Part shown: in pieces, positions 12,813 to 20,332 of the stretch
How positions within the stretch are numbered: position 1 is the stretch's first letter
Layout: every line of letters begins with the position of its first letter
Source of the DNA: a virus
Virus record (IMG/VR): IMGVR_UViG_3300046002_007055
Coordinates: 1 to 27,268 of that record
Reading direction: 5' to 3' (one strand)
DNA length: 27,268 bases
Notes under the pieces: generated by a model
The model's database searches: none
What the model saw: only the letters and a program-made list of their open reading frames with translations
What the model was told of the DNA's origin: nothing
Program-made: the position numbers and the translations under genes

Positions 12813-14620
12813 GTGTCCGCACAGTTCAAGGCTCTGGGATGGCTCAGCGCCACACCTCAAGCGCGGTGAAGTCTGCGGGCGAGAATGTTCTGGTCACTGT
12901 GTCGCCTTGGGTTCGTAACCCATCTTGGCTTGAGATGCCCACCGTTTTGAGCACTGATCAGAAATTCATCGGGCTGATCGCGGTCTTCTCCGACTCGTCG
13001 TATTCAGCCCTGACCGCTTCGGGCAATTACGTTGTGGATTGGGGCGATGGCACATCGCTGCAAAATGTTGCAAGCACTGCTCAAGCAGATCACCTCTACG
13101 ACTATTCATCGGCTGCTCTGACAGGAAGCGATGCGCCAGTGACCTTCACGGCATCCAACAGTACGGTCAATCGCCCAGCACATGGTTACAGCAATGACAT
13201 GGTGGTGCGCTTTTTCTGCATTGAATCGACAACAAGCTTGATTGAGGGACAGTTTTACCATGTCATCAATGCCCAAGCCGATGAATTTCAAGTCGCATCC
13301 ACGGTAGGGGGTGCAGCCGTCGCTTTGACAAATGACGGTTCAGCGGCCTTATTGCCTTACAAGCAAGCACTGGTCACAGTGACACCTCAAGCTGGGCACA
13401 ATCTGAGCGCCCTGAACTTGAACATCAAGAATTCCACAACGGGATTGGGCCAGTACGAGGCGGGATGGCTTGACATGACGGTGGGCAGTCCCAATTTCAG
13501 CACTGTGGGATTGTCCATTGCAGCAAGCTCTTCAAGCCGAGCTGTCATCATGAACATGTGTGAACGTGTGACAGTTGAGAATTTTGGCGGTGTGACCGAT
13601 TTGAGTTACCGCTTCTACGGCATGTCCATGTTGATGTCTGTCAACTTGTCCAACACGTCAGCAGTGACGGTGATGACAAGCATGTTCCAAGGCTGCACTA
13701 GCCTTCAGACATTGCCGCTGTTCAACACGGCAGCCGTGACGGTGATGGCGAGCATGTTTCAAGGCTGCTCTGGCCTGCAGACCATACCGCTGTTCAATAC
13801 CTCGGCCGTGACGAACATGAGCTCCATGTTCAGTATCTGTTTTGGCCTGAAGACTCTGCCATTGATGAACACATCGGCCGTGACGAACATGTCCAGCATG
13901 TTCCAAAACTGCTTCAGCCTGCAAAGCCTGCCACTGATCAATACATCCGCTGTGACGAACATGACCGCCATGTTCAGTACCTGCTACAGCTTGCAGAACG
14001 TGCCACTGTTCAACACGATGGCCGTGACGAATATGACGCAGATGTTCGGTACTTGCTACAACCTGAAGGCCGTGCCACTTTTCAACACGTCAGCAGTGAC
14101 GAACATGACGCAAATGTTTTACAACTGCTACAACCTCAAGACCGTGCCGCTGTTCAAAACGACAGCAGTGACGGTGATGAACAGCATGTTTTATAACTGC
14201 TCAGTTCTTCTCAAAGTGCCGTTGTTCAACACATCATTGGTGACGAACATGAGCCAGATGTTTTACAGCTGCTCAAGCCTTCAGTCCGTGCCACTGTTCA
14301 ACACGGCAGCCGTGACCAACATGTCGCAGATGTTCACAGGTTGCCTTGTTCTTCAAACAGTGCCTGCATTGAACTGCACTTCGGTCACGCTGCTTGGATC
14401 GATATTCGGATCTGACCCACAGTTGTCTCGCATCCAAGCCACAGGCATCAAGTACAGCTTCAGTGTGGCAAGTTGCAAGCTTTCAGCCGCTGCACTGAAT
14501 GAGATTTACGCGAACTTAGGCACTGTCACTGGGCAATCCATTACCGTCAGTGGCAACTACGGAACGACCACCGATGATCCCTCCATTGCTTCGGCAAAAG
14601 GCTGGACTGTCATTGGGTGA
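12809..14620 (+). CDS. BspA-like leucine-rich-repeat virion or surface protein
   Basis: A 603-residue protein in three parts. Residues 30-105 form a PKD/Ig-like strand region with VDWGDGT at 76-82, as in bacterial BspA-type proteins. Residues 110-185 look like an FCCH-like insert (PAHGYSNDMVV... GQFYHVINAQADEFQV). Residues 282-521 hold ten 24-residue repeats, consensus NTSAVTNMSxMFxxCxxLxxVPLF, with a degenerate eleventh; this is the DUF285/BspA-type LRR, a fold that binds proteins or glycans. A 60-residue cap follows. No signal peptide or anchor is present, so export would have to be by the virion. I infer a head- or neck-attached adhesin or decoration protein. Its location between portal and protease is unusual. 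Confidence 0.8.
   Translation: MSVRTVQGSGMAQRHTSSAVKSAGENVLVTVSPWVRNPSWLEMPTVLSTDQKFIGLIAVFSDSSYSALTASGNYVVDWGDGTSLQNVASTAQADHLYDYSSAALTGSDAPVTFTASNSTVNRPAHGYSNDMVVRFFCIESTTSLIEGQFYHVINAQADEFQVASTVGGAAVALTNDGSAALLPYKQALVTVTPQAGHNLSALNLNIKNSTTGLGQYEAGWLDMTVGSPNFSTVGLSIAASSSSRAVIMNMCERVTVENFGGVTDLSYRFYGMSMLMSVNLSNTSAVTVMTSMFQGCTSLQTLPLFNTAAVTVMASMFQGCSGLQTIPLFNTSAVTNMSSMFSICFGLKTLPLMNTSAVTNMSSMFQNCFSLQSLPLINTSAVTNMTAMFSTCYSLQNVPLFNTMAVTNMTQMFGTCYNLKAVPLFNTSAVTNMTQMFYNCYNLKTVPLFKTTAVTVMNSMFYNCSVLLKVPLFNTSLVTNMSQMFYSCSSLQSVPLFNTAAVTNMSQMFTGCLVLQTVPALNCTSVTLLGSIFGSDPQLSRIQATGIKYSFSVASCKLSAAALNEIYANLGTVTGQSITVSGNYGTTTDDPSIASAKGWTVIG
13652..14371 (+). repeat. Ten tandem 72-bp repeats encoding LRR units
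   Basis: Ten consecutive 72-bp units, each coding one 24-residue BspA-type repeat, with a weaker eleventh unit to about 14443. Units are diverged in sequence but share blocks such as GTGACGAACATG and CTGTTCAACAC, enough to allow copy-number change by recombination. Translation is continuous throughout, and the spacing has no unique spacers, so this is not a CRISPR array. Confidence 0.9.
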
Positions 14621-14659
14621 AAAAAATCAGCCTGTTCTTGTCAAAAATGAACGATCAAA

Positions 14660-15139
14660 ATGCTTGGCTTTAACGCCATCGCAGCGGCCCCCATAGCGGG
14701 TAATGTCGATTCAAGTGTTTCGGTATTGGGCTCATCTGGTTCAGCGAGCGCAGGCATGTTGCGTGGCCATGGTTCAGGGGCCATCAGACTCGGTGGCGTT
14801 GATGGCGCAAGCGCAAACGGGATATTGGTGGCTAATGGCTCTGCTGAAGTCGGTTTCAGTGGTGTAAGTGTTGCTACTCAAATTGAACGGCTCCAAAGTT
14901 TTGGTGGCGCTTATGCACCCCTCTTTGGAGCTCAAGCCGCATCCGCTTGTGGGATTCAATTTGCCAAAGGCGATGCGGTCCGTTTGCTTTTTTTAGAGGC
15001 AGTGACTGCTCAGTCGGGCGTGATGGATGCTTGGGGAAATCGGACCGTATTTCAACCAAATGAAAGGACATGGATGATCGAAGCCCAGGATCGAACATTT
15101 CCGGTCAAAGTGCAAAACAGAACATGGTGGGTCATTTGA
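14660..15139 (+). CDS. Gly/Ala/Ser-rich hypothetical virion protein
   Basis: A 159-residue low-complexity protein: the first 75 residues are Gly/Ala/Ser/Val-rich (GSSGSASAGMLRGHGSGAIR), followed by a short hydrophobic part and a C-terminal tail with a repeated aromatic motif (ERTWMIEAQDRTFPVKVQNRTWWVI). Such ERxW / DRTF / NRTW tails occur in small phage structural proteins of this cassette type, but no role is known to me. No clear Shine-Dalgarno precedes the ATG at 14660. The 39-bp gap after the LRR gene holds no terminator. The next gene follows after two bases. Confidence 0.5.
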   Translation: MLGFNAIAAAPIAGNVDSSVSVLGSSGSASAGMLRGHGSGAIRLGGVDGASANGILVANGSAEVGFSGVSVATQIERLQSFGGAYAPLFGAQAASACGIQFAKGDAVRLLFLEAVTAQSGVMDAWGNRTVFQPNERTWMIEAQDRTFPVKVQNRTWWVI

Positions 15140-15141
15140 AC

Positions 15142-15444
15142 ATGTACAACAGCTATGAGCTTTTTAATGGCCAGCCCATCATTTCGAAAGATCCCAACGC
15201 ACTCTTAGATTACACCTTTGATTGGACGCAGTATCTTGAGAGCATCTCTGACGTCATTCAAACTGTCACGTATCAGCTCTCACAAGGGCTGACTCAAACC
15301 CGCACGCAACACAACGAGACGCAAGCGCTCTCCTATTTGGGTGGAGGGGTGCTTGGAACGACTGAATCTGTCACTTGCCGAATCACCACAGCAGCGGGCC
15401 GTGTTGATGAGCGCACGATCTTTTTGAAAATTGAACAAACCTGA
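15142..15444 (+). CDS. Small Ig-like virion protein, 100 aa
   Basis: Begins MYNSYELFNGQPIISKDPNA and carries the pattern DYTFDWTQYL (residues 27-36), then alternating strand segments (VTYQLSQGLTQTRTQHNETQ) and a closing TESVTCRITTAAGRVDERTI. The DYTxDWxxWL-then-TCxIT...GRxD layout is a common small phage family with a likely Ig-like beta-sandwich fold. The ORF can be extended to 15070, but the family begins close to the ATG at 15142, two bases after the preceding stop. It lies just before the prohead protease and may be a head decoration or fibre component. Confidence 0.6.
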   Translation: MYNSYELFNGQPIISKDPNALLDYTFDWTQYLESISDVIQTVTYQLSQGLTQTRTQHNETQALSYLGGGVLGTTESVTCRITTAAGRVDERTIFLKIEQT

Positions 15445-15452
15445 GGAATCGC

Positions 15453-16109
15453 ATGAAAACTGTTGACGCGGCTTTTGAGATCAAAGAGATGGACGCCAGT
15501 GGCTCGTTCGCGGGCTTTGGAAGTGTTTACGGCAACGTGGACGGCGGAGGCGACATCGTTGCAGAAAATTCATTTGCAACAAGCCTGTCCCACTGGCAAT
15601 CCAAAGGCCGGATGCCTGCGCTCCTTTGGCAGCACAACGCCAAAGAGCCCATTGGTGCTTTTCAAAAAATGGAAGAAACACCCCAAGGCCTTTATGTGGA
15701 GGGCTGTTTGGCACTCAAGACCCGTCGAGGCGCTGAGGCCTATGAGCTGCTCAAAATGAAGGCGCTTTCGGGCTTGTCCATCGACTACATCACCAAGGAT
15801 TCGGATCTGAACACCAAAACGGGAATTCGGACCATTCGTGCGGCCGAACTCTATGGGGTGTCACTGGTGACGTTCCCCATGAATGATGCGGCCCGGGTGA
15901 CTTCGGTCAAAAGCATTGAAGAGATCGGCGATTTGAGCGGCGCTGAGTCGTACCTGCAGGAGTTGGGCGGCGTGTCACGTTCTGAGGCGAAAGCCGTGAT
16001 TTCCAAATTGTTATCCCTTGCTCGGCTTGAGGCAGAGGCAAAAGATGACAGTTGGGAGCTTGGGGTGATCTCCGCCTTGCTTCAAAAGCGCAAGGAGCTT
16101 ATGACCTGA
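15453..16109 (+). CDS. Prohead maturation protease (HK97 family)
   Basis: A 218-residue serine protease of the Peptidase_U35 (HK97 gp4) family. It cleaves the capsid N-terminal delta domain and itself during head maturation. His61 in LLWQHN and Ser109 in GLSIDY are the catalytic pair. The strand that follows (AELYGVSLVTFPMN, about 131-144) is the usual third motif; many relatives have Glu directly before the [IV]S there, here Gly135, so the third catalytic residue may be Glu132 or supplied differently. GAGGA at 15443-15447 is a good ribosome site. Two intrinsic terminators follow it, before the capsid gene. Confidence 0.9.
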   Translation: MKTVDAAFEIKEMDASGSFAGFGSVYGNVDGGGDIVAENSFATSLSHWQSKGRMPALLWQHNAKEPIGAFQKMEETPQGLYVEGCLALKTRRGAEAYELLKMKALSGLSIDYITKDSDLNTKTGIRTIRAAELYGVSLVTFPMNDAARVTSVKSIEEIGDLSGAESYLQELGGVSRSEAKAVISKLLSLARLEAEAKDDSWELGVISALLQKRKELMT

Positions 16110-16132
16110 ACACCATTTTTCCAGCATGCAAC

Positions 16133-16153
16133 CCGCCTTGAGCGGTTTTTTTT
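16133..16153 (+). terminator. Intrinsic terminator, protease-capsid gap (first)
   Basis: A short stem, CCGC (16133-16136) with GCGG (16142-16145), a 5-base loop and eight T (16146-16153). The stem is short but the U-tract is strong. It lies 24 bp after the protease stop. Confidence 0.6.
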
Positions 16154-16164
16154 CGTCCGTTTTG

Positions 16165-16187
16165 ACCGCCCACGTGGCGGTTTTTTT
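16165..16187 (+). terminator. Intrinsic terminator, protease-capsid gap (second)
   Basis: A 6-bp GC stem, ACCGCC (16165-16170) with GGCGGT (16176-16181), a 5-base loop and seven T to 16187. Two tandem terminators directly before the capsid start imply read-through by an antiterminated polymerase, or RNA processing that yields a separate, stable capsid message. Confidence 0.75.
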
Positions 16188-16202
16188 ATTTGGAGACTCT
16201 AA

Positions 16203-17450
16203 ATGTCCGATCTATCTGAAATTGCAAAAGCCATCGAAGCCTCAAACGCTGCGTTCGGGGAATTCAAATCATTCAACGATGCACGCCTTCTCAAACTGGA
16301 AAGCGACAAAGCTGGACAGGGCGATGACATGGCTGCCATGCACAAATCCTTCGATGACTTTTCCTTGCAAACCAAGGCTGTCAAGGAATTGCTGGAGACC
16401 ATGAGCGCCAAAGCAAACCGTCAGGTCTTTGTGGGCTCTGATGGCCGCGAAATCCCTGAAATCGAAGCGCAACACAAGAGTGCTTTTGGCAGTTACATCC
16501 GCAAGGGCGTTGAGTTTGACAAGTCGATCGAGCAGAAGGCCCTCAACATTTCGGCCTCTGGGGATGGTGGTTTTGCCGTGCCGAAGCTGGTTGACGCGAA
16601 CATCGATTCGCTGATTGTGAATATCTCGCCGATTCGCAGCATCTCATCGGTGCAGCAAATTCTCACCAGCGACTTTCACAAATTGGTCAACGTCCGCGGT
16701 ACTTCATCCGGTTGGGTGGGGGAACAAGCGGCCCGTCCCGCCACAGGCACACCTACTTTGGTGGACATTGCACCGCCCATGGGTGAGTTGTATGCCAATC
16801 CACAGGCCACGCAGCAAATGCTCGATGACGCGTTTTTCAACGTGGAGACGTGGCTCGCCGATAACCTGGCGACTGAATTTGCACGCTCAGAGGGGGCCGC
16901 ATTTGTCTCGGGCACGGGCGTGAACCAGCCTCGCGGCTTCTTGTCCGGTCCTGCGCCAGTGGCAACGGGTGACGCCACCCGCGCCTTTGGCACCTTGGAG
17001 TGTGTGGGGACAGGCGCATCTGGTGCATTTAAGACAGTCTCTGCCACGGTCAATCCGGTGGACGACCTTTATGCAGTCATCGGGAAATTGAAAGCCGGTT
17101 ACCGCGCAGGCTCCAACTGGGTGATGAACAAGGACACCTTATTCAAGGTTGCAGCGTTCAAAGACTACCAGGGCCGCTATGTTTTCACGCCAACGTCTGC
17201 ACCTGGTGTAGCCGATGCGGTGCTGGGCTACCCCGTGGTGGAAGCTGAGGACATGCCCAACATGGCATCAGGGAGTTTTTCGATTGTGTTTGGCAACTTC
17301 AAGTTGGGTTATTTGATCGTCGACCGCATTGGCACCCGTGTGATCCGCGACCCTTTCTCAAACAAGCCCTATATCGGCTTTTACACCACGAAGCGCTTGG
17401 GCGGAACGGTGACCAACTCCGAGGCTCTAAAGGTCTTGAAGTTCGCCTAA
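16203..17450 (+). CDS. Major capsid protein (HK97 fold)
   Basis: A 415-residue capsid of the Phage_capsid (HK97 gp5) family. Residues 1 to about 112 form the charged, helical delta (scaffold) domain, and the mature protein probably begins near Ala113 (QKALNISASGDGG), the counterpart of the HK97 cut after K103. The family segment FAVPKLVDANIDSLIVNISP and the later ATQQMLDDAFFNVETWLADNL and FVSGTGVNQPRGFL blocks are clear. TTGGAG (16191-16196) precedes the ATG at 16203. It is expected to be the most abundant virion protein, and terminator-like hairpins stand both before and after it. I did not look for crosslinking residues. Confidence 0.95.
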   Translation: MSDLSEIAKAIEASNAAFGEFKSFNDARLLKLESDKAGQGDDMAAMHKSFDDFSLQTKAVKELLETMSAKANRQVFVGSDGREIPEIEAQHKSAFGSYIRKGVEFDKSIEQKALNISASGDGGFAVPKLVDANIDSLIVNISPIRSISSVQQILTSDFHKLVNVRGTSSGWVGEQAARPATGTPTLVDIAPPMGELYANPQATQQMLDDAFFNVETWLADNLATEFARSEGAAFVSGTGVNQPRGFLSGPAPVATGDATRAFGTLECVGTGASGAFKTVSATVNPVDDLYAVIGKLKAGYRAGSNWVMNKDTLFKVAAFKDYQGRYVFTPTSAPGVADAVLGYPVVEAEDMPNMASGSFSIVFGNFKLGYLIVDRIGTRVIRDPFSNKPYIGFYTTKRLGGTVTNSEALKVLKFA

Positions 17451-17465
17451 TCCTCCCATTCATTC

Positions 17466-17502
17466 AGACCGCCTTTGCCTCGCGCAAGGGTGGTCTCACT
17501 TT
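17466..17502 (+). terminator. Possible terminator or hairpin after capsid
   Basis: An 8-bp stem with one G-U pair, AGACCGCC (17466-17473) with GGTGGTCT (17489-17496), followed by a weak, interrupted T-tract (CACTTTTC). It lies 15 bp after the capsid stop. With such a poor T-tract it may be a 3'-end stabilising hairpin rather than an efficient terminator. Confidence 0.45.
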
Positions 17503-17527
17503 TCACTGCAATATTTAGGAAATCCAA

Positions 17528-17953
17528 ATGAAAGACCTCCACTCAAATATCCACACCACCCAGGTTGTGGCCCCCGTGAGCCATGCCACGGGAGACGCAG
17601 CCATTGTTGGTTCCATCATTGACCGTGCAAACTTTGATTCACTTGAGTATTCCATCAACATTGGTGCAACCACAGCCACTGCTGGTACCTATTCGGTGAC
17701 GCTTGACCACGGAGACAACTCTGCGCTGTCTGATGCGACCACTGTTGCGGCTCCTGAACTTTCAGGAACCACTGCAAACGCTTCTTGGGTTTTTGGTGAT
17801 GCCAACAAAACCCGCAAGATCGGTTATGTGGGCAGCAAACGCTACACGCGCATGACGATCACGCCCACCGATAACAACGGCGCATTTCTTGTTGGCGTGA
17901 TTGCAATTCAATCCAATCCAGTCAACGCCCCTACGGCCAATCCCCCTCAGTAA
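17528..17953 (+). CDS. Post-capsid virion protein, 141 aa (putative decoration protein)
   Basis: Begins MKDLHSNIHTTQVVAPVSHA; the rest is a regular beta protein (DRANFDSLEYSINIGA, YSVTLDHGDNSALSDATTVA, WVFGDANKTRKIGYVGSKRY, TRMTITPTDNNGAFLVGVIA) with a Pro-rich end. I recognise it as a conserved family encoded directly after the HK97-type capsid gene in betaproteobacterial phages. Its slot corresponds to head decoration proteins, but biochemical evidence is unknown to me. AGGA at 17517-17520 is a good ribosome site. It is flanked by a hairpin after capsid and a strong terminator, so it is likely made at high level together with capsid. Confidence 0.7.
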   Translation: MKDLHSNIHTTQVVAPVSHATGDAAIVGSIIDRANFDSLEYSINIGATTATAGTYSVTLDHGDNSALSDATTVAAPELSGTTANASWVFGDANKTRKIGYVGSKRYTRMTITPTDNNGAFLVGVIAIQSNPVNAPTANPPQ

Positions 17954-17972
17954 TTTTCTTGAACGGGTTTAG

Positions 17973-18002
17973 GCCGCTCGGTGCAAGCCGAGCGGCTTTT
18001 TT
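17973..18002 (+). terminator. Strong intrinsic terminator before connectors
   Basis: A perfect 9-bp GC-rich stem, GCCGCTCGG (17973-17981) with CCGAGCGGC (17988-17996), a 6-base loop and six T (17997-18002). It is the strongest hairpin in the window and separates the capsid unit from the head-tail connector genes. Confidence 0.88.
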
Positions 18003-18014
18003 ATAGGACATATA

Positions 18015-18701
18015 GTGGCTTTAAAAATGACTGCTCCACCTGCCGTGGAGCCTTTTTTGGTGAGTGATGCAAGTCTGCGCCAACAGCTTCGCCTTGATAT
18101 TGGTGACACCAGCCAAGATACAGTGCTCGCCATTTTTATTGGCCAAGCTCGAGAGGCTGCCGAGCAAGACTGCCGGCGTGCGTTCATCACCCAGTCATGG
18201 CTGATGACGATGGACAAGTTTCCCATGCCGGGTATGGAGACATCAAGTGCCAACGGGTACGGTCCAGCCTGGGGTACAAGTCCAGGTCCATTGACCACTG
18301 TGCGGCCTGACAACTCCACAGGCCATGAAATCGCAATCCCTTTGCCACCGTTGCAGACGATTGATTCGATCAAATATTACGACCCCAATGGGGTTTTGAT
18401 GACGTTGGACCCGAGCCAATATTTCGTGGACTCAGTGTCTGAGCCTGCAAGGGTGATCCCTGCGCCTGGAGCGGCCTGGCCAAGCACCTTGAACCGGGCC
18501 AACGCGGTTGAAGTTCGATTCACATCAGGGTGGGACAGCACCGGTTTGACCTTGCCCAATGGCATCCGGGCCTGGATGCTGCTGAGAATCTGCGATCTTT
18601 TTGAAAACCGGGAAGCTGTGGTGATGGGTGCACGGGGGACTGTTGCAACACATCCCTATATCGAGCGATTGCTGGATCCCTACAGAGTGAGGGTGTACTG
18701 A
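18015..18701 (+). CDS. Head-tail connector (gp6/phiE125 gp8-like)
   Basis: A 228-residue protein of the HK97 gp6-like connector class (phiE125 gp8 family). The N-terminal helical part (SDASLRQQLRLDIGDTSQDT... FIGQAREAAEQDCRRAFITQ) is the typical gp6 signature and is followed by a beta insertion with FTSGWDST and a C-terminal helix ending DLFENREA. It forms the ring beneath the portal. The GTG at 18015 has AGGA (18005-18008) six bases before it, better placed than for the ATG at 18027. The stop shares a base with the next start. It is the first gene after the strong terminator. Confidence 0.85.
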   Translation: MALKMTAPPAVEPFLVSDASLRQQLRLDIGDTSQDTVLAIFIGQAREAAEQDCRRAFITQSWLMTMDKFPMPGMETSSANGYGPAWGTSPGPLTTVRPDNSTGHEIAIPLPPLQTIDSIKYYDPNGVLMTLDPSQYFVDSVSEPARVIPAPGAAWPSTLNRANAVEVRFTSGWDSTGLTLPNGIRAWMLLRICDLFENREAVVMGARGTVATHPYIERLLDPYRVRVY

Positions 18702-19054
18702 TGTTTGGCCATACGGCGGGACAGCTGCGTCACAGCATCATCATTGAGCAACGGAGCACGTCTGTTGATGCCGCCGGTCAGCAGTCCATCTTCTGGGCTG
18801 AATTGGCATCAACGTGGGCAAAGATAGAACCTACATCAGGTGGTGAGCAATCTGGCGTGGGTGAGAGCCGCGCACAAATCAGCCATATTGTCACGATCAG
18901 GCACCAAGCCGTGTTTGATGATCCGCGTGTCGCTGCCAAGTGCCGAATTAATTTCAAAGGGCGCTACCTGGACATCCTCCATTGCCGAAATTTGGAAGAG
19001 CGCGGCCGTTGGGATGTTCTGGAGTGCGTCGAGGGCCTGAAATATGTTGCTTGA
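18701..19054 (+). CDS. Head-tail adaptor / head-closure protein
   Basis: A 117-residue small beta protein of the Phage_H_T_join (SPP1 gp16-like) family: GQLRHSIIIEQRSTSVDAAG, a TWAKIEPTSGGEQ strand, SHIVTIRHQAVFDDPRVAAK and the end WDVLECVEGL. It closes the head after packaging and offers the docking surface for the tail. The ATG at 18701 overlaps the connector stop. Directly after its TGA (19052-19054), and in the same frame, the sequence continues as the C-terminal end of a gp10 gene, so an upstream-anchored deletion removed the rest of that gene exactly to this stop. Confidence 0.85.
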   Translation: MFGHTAGQLRHSIIIEQRSTSVDAAGQQSIFWAELASTWAKIEPTSGGEQSGVGESRAQISHIVTIRHQAVFDDPRVAAKCRINFKGRYLDILHCRNLEERGRWDVLECVEGLKYVA

Positions 19055-19180
19055 ACTTCAAAACGTCAACCCTTCATGCGCCCCGCATTTGAGTCAAAAA
19101 AACAAAGCGCTGTCAAAGCGATCAAAGACTATTTGGCTACCCGTATCCCCTTGGAACTTCAAAAATTAAGAAAACGATGA
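19055..19180 (+). pseudogene. Remnant of an HK97 gp10-like gene (C-terminal 41 codons)
   Basis: Open in frame from the adaptor stop, this reads TSKRQPFMRPAFESKKQ and continues to LRKR-stop. It matches the C-terminal end of the intact gp10 at 19754 (TSRMSARPFLRPAFEARKQ); hand alignment of the 32-residue tail gives 20 identities. The first three quarters of the gene are missing and no ribosome site or start precedes it. Its TGA (19178-19180) overlaps the DUF3168 start as ATGA, the ordinary coupling between gp10 and gp11, so this is the native gp10 of the left-hand phage, almost completely deleted. Confidence 0.75.
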
Positions 19181-19533
19181 GCATGATCACCCAACTTTTC
19201 TCGCTCCTGAATGGGGCAACAGATGCGGGCGGGAAGGTCTACCCCATGGTGGCACCCGATCAAACACGGGCACCGTTCATCACATACCAGCGAATCAGCT
19301 GGGTTAGTGAGGACGTCCTCGATGGCAGCCATGTTGACCTGGTCAACACCCGTTTGCAAATCGACATCTTCGCACCCACCTATTTGAAAGCAGCCTCTAT
19401 CAGCGAGAAGGTCGAAACCTTGATGATGGGCGGCTTTGCCCAAATCGTCTCAATTCAAAGCCAAGAAACCTATGAAGCAGCCGTCGATTTGTACCGCGTG
19501 ATTGCCGAGTATTCGATTTGGCACAAGCCCTGA
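19177..19533 (+). CDS. DUF3168 tail-completion protein (gp11-like)
   Basis: A 118-residue protein of the DUF3168 family: GGKVYPMVAPDQTRAPFITY, QRISWVSEDVLDGS, a VDLVNTRLQIDIFA core and the ending LYRVIAEYSIWHKP. DUF3168 proteins sit between head-tail joining gp10 and the tail tube and form the tail terminator. Its ATG overlaps the stop of the gp10 remnant (ATGA). It is the only complete DUF3168 in the window, belongs to the left side of the mosaic seam and must serve the tail genes that come from the right side. Confidence 0.8.
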   Translation: MSMITQLFSLLNGATDAGGKVYPMVAPDQTRAPFITYQRISWVSEDVLDGSHVDLVNTRLQIDIFAPTYLKAASISEKVETLMMGGFAQIVSIQSQETYEAAVDLYRVIAEYSIWHKP

Positions 19534-19556
19534 CAGGCTTTCTTTTTCCCCCTCCC

Positions 19557-19580
19557 AACCCGCCTCGGCGGGTTTTCTTT
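19557..19580 (+). terminator. Intrinsic terminator after DUF3168
   Basis: AACCCGC (19557-19563) pairs with GCGGGTT (19568-19574) around a CTCG tetraloop, followed by TTTTCTTT. It lies 24 bp after the DUF3168 stop and just before the tail-tube fragment, mirroring the terminator at 20308 before the intact tail tube. Confidence 0.75.
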
Positions 19581-19597
19581 TATCTGAAAGGTCAATC

Positions 19598-19735
19598 ATG
19601 GCATCCACAGCAATTTCGGCACAAGGCACGGTTTTGAGCATTGGAACAGGCACAGGTTCAAGCAAAGCCATCACGGGCATGGCATTGGACATCCGCATCA
19701 CGCTACTGGCCTCCCAAGGCTTGAACGAAGGATGA
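19598..19735 (+). pseudogene. Tail-tube gene remnant, 45 codons
   Basis: Begins MASTAISAQGTVLSIGTGTG, clearly homologous to the start of the intact tail tube at 20343 (MTSTAISAQGSVLSLATGSG). After about residue 28 it jumps to ALDIRITLLASQ, which may correspond to the DVRIT segment near the tail-tube C-terminus, implying an internal deletion of roughly 150 codons. It ends ASQGLNEG at the TGA at 19733-19735. A 45-residue piece cannot form a tube. It may still be translated, as the start region is intact. The next gene starts 18 bp on with a very strong ribosome site. Confidence 0.7.
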
Positions 19736-19753
19736 CAAAAAAGGAGGAAATTC

Positions 19754-20242
19754 ATGGCTGAACTTGAACACGTAAAAGGCCTCAAAGAGTTGTCTGCGGC
19801 CCTCAGAATGCTGCCCGACCGGATTGCCCGCAATGCCCTGAGAGGGGCAGTCTCAGCGGCTGCCGCCGTGGTGCGAAAGGAAGCGAGGCAGCGGGCACCC
19901 GTTTCAACTGGACCCATTAAACCGGGAGATCCAGCGCCGGGAACCCTCAAGCGGGCGATCTTCCAGAAACAGATCCCGCAGCTGTCCAGTCTGCTGAGCC
20001 AGACTTTTTATGTCGGAGTGCGTCACGGTAAGCGTTATCGCGTGAAGGGCAAAAAGGGCAACCTCTCCCAGGATGCTTACTACTGGCGGTGGGTGGAGTT
20101 CGGCACCTCCCGCATGAGTGCCCGCCCGTTTCTGCGGCCCGCCTTCGAAGCGCGAAAGCAAGCGGCGGTGCAAGCACTGGCTGACTACCTGGCCGTGCGC
20201 ATCCGCGAGGAGGTGACCAAGTTGCCGGGGAGCAAACGGTGA
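19754..20242 (+). CDS. HK97 gp10-like head-tail protein
   Basis: A 162-residue protein of the HK97-gp10 family: GLKELSAALRMLPDRIARNA, the basic helix VVRKEARQRAPVSTG, YYWRWVEFGTSRMSARPFLR and a basic tail. It helps join head and tail. AAGGAGG (19740-19746) gives the strongest ribosome site in this part of the window. Here composition becomes GC-rich: 40 of 60 at 19801-19860 by hand count, against 30 of 60 at 19381-19440. The gene stands after, not before, the DUF3168 and a broken tail tube, so gene order is abnormal and points to the seam between two parental phages. Confidence 0.85.
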   Translation: MAELEHVKGLKELSAALRMLPDRIARNALRGAVSAAAAVVRKEARQRAPVSTGPIKPGDPAPGTLKRAIFQKQIPQLSSLLSQTFYVGVRHGKRYRVKGKKGNLSQDAYYWRWVEFGTSRMSARPFLRPAFEARKQAAVQALADYLAVRIREEVTKLPGSKR

Positions 20243-20292
20243 TCCAGAAAGACCTTCAAGTTGAGGCGCAAACGGACACTCGTGCCAGTTAA
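20239..20292 (+). pseudogene. Possible gutted DUF3168 remnant, 17 codons
   Basis: From the GTG at 20239, overlapping the gp10 stop as GTGA, this reads MIQKDLQVEAQTDTRAS and ends at TAA (20290-20292). The overlap is exactly where DUF3168 normally starts after gp10, and MIQKDL fits a DUF3168 N-terminus; the DTRAS end may be its C-terminal part. It is too short for certainty, but it sits in the slot and order expected of the right-hand phage's own gp11 after an internal deletion. Confidence 0.4.
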
Positions 20293-20307
20293 CACTTTCT
20301 TCACATC

Positions 20308-20332
20308 AGCCGCCTTCGGGCGGCTTTTTCTT
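20308..20332 (+). terminator. Intrinsic terminator before tail tube
   Basis: A 7-bp stem, AGCCGCC (20308-20314) with GGCGGCT (20319-20325), capped by a very stable TTCG tetraloop and followed by TTTTTCTTT. It lies directly before the tail-tube ribosome site. Confidence 0.88.

Noticed and set aside
13652-14443. Regular repeats that might suggest a CRISPR array
   Set aside because: The 72-bp units are contiguous, coding and without unique spacers; they encode LRR units.
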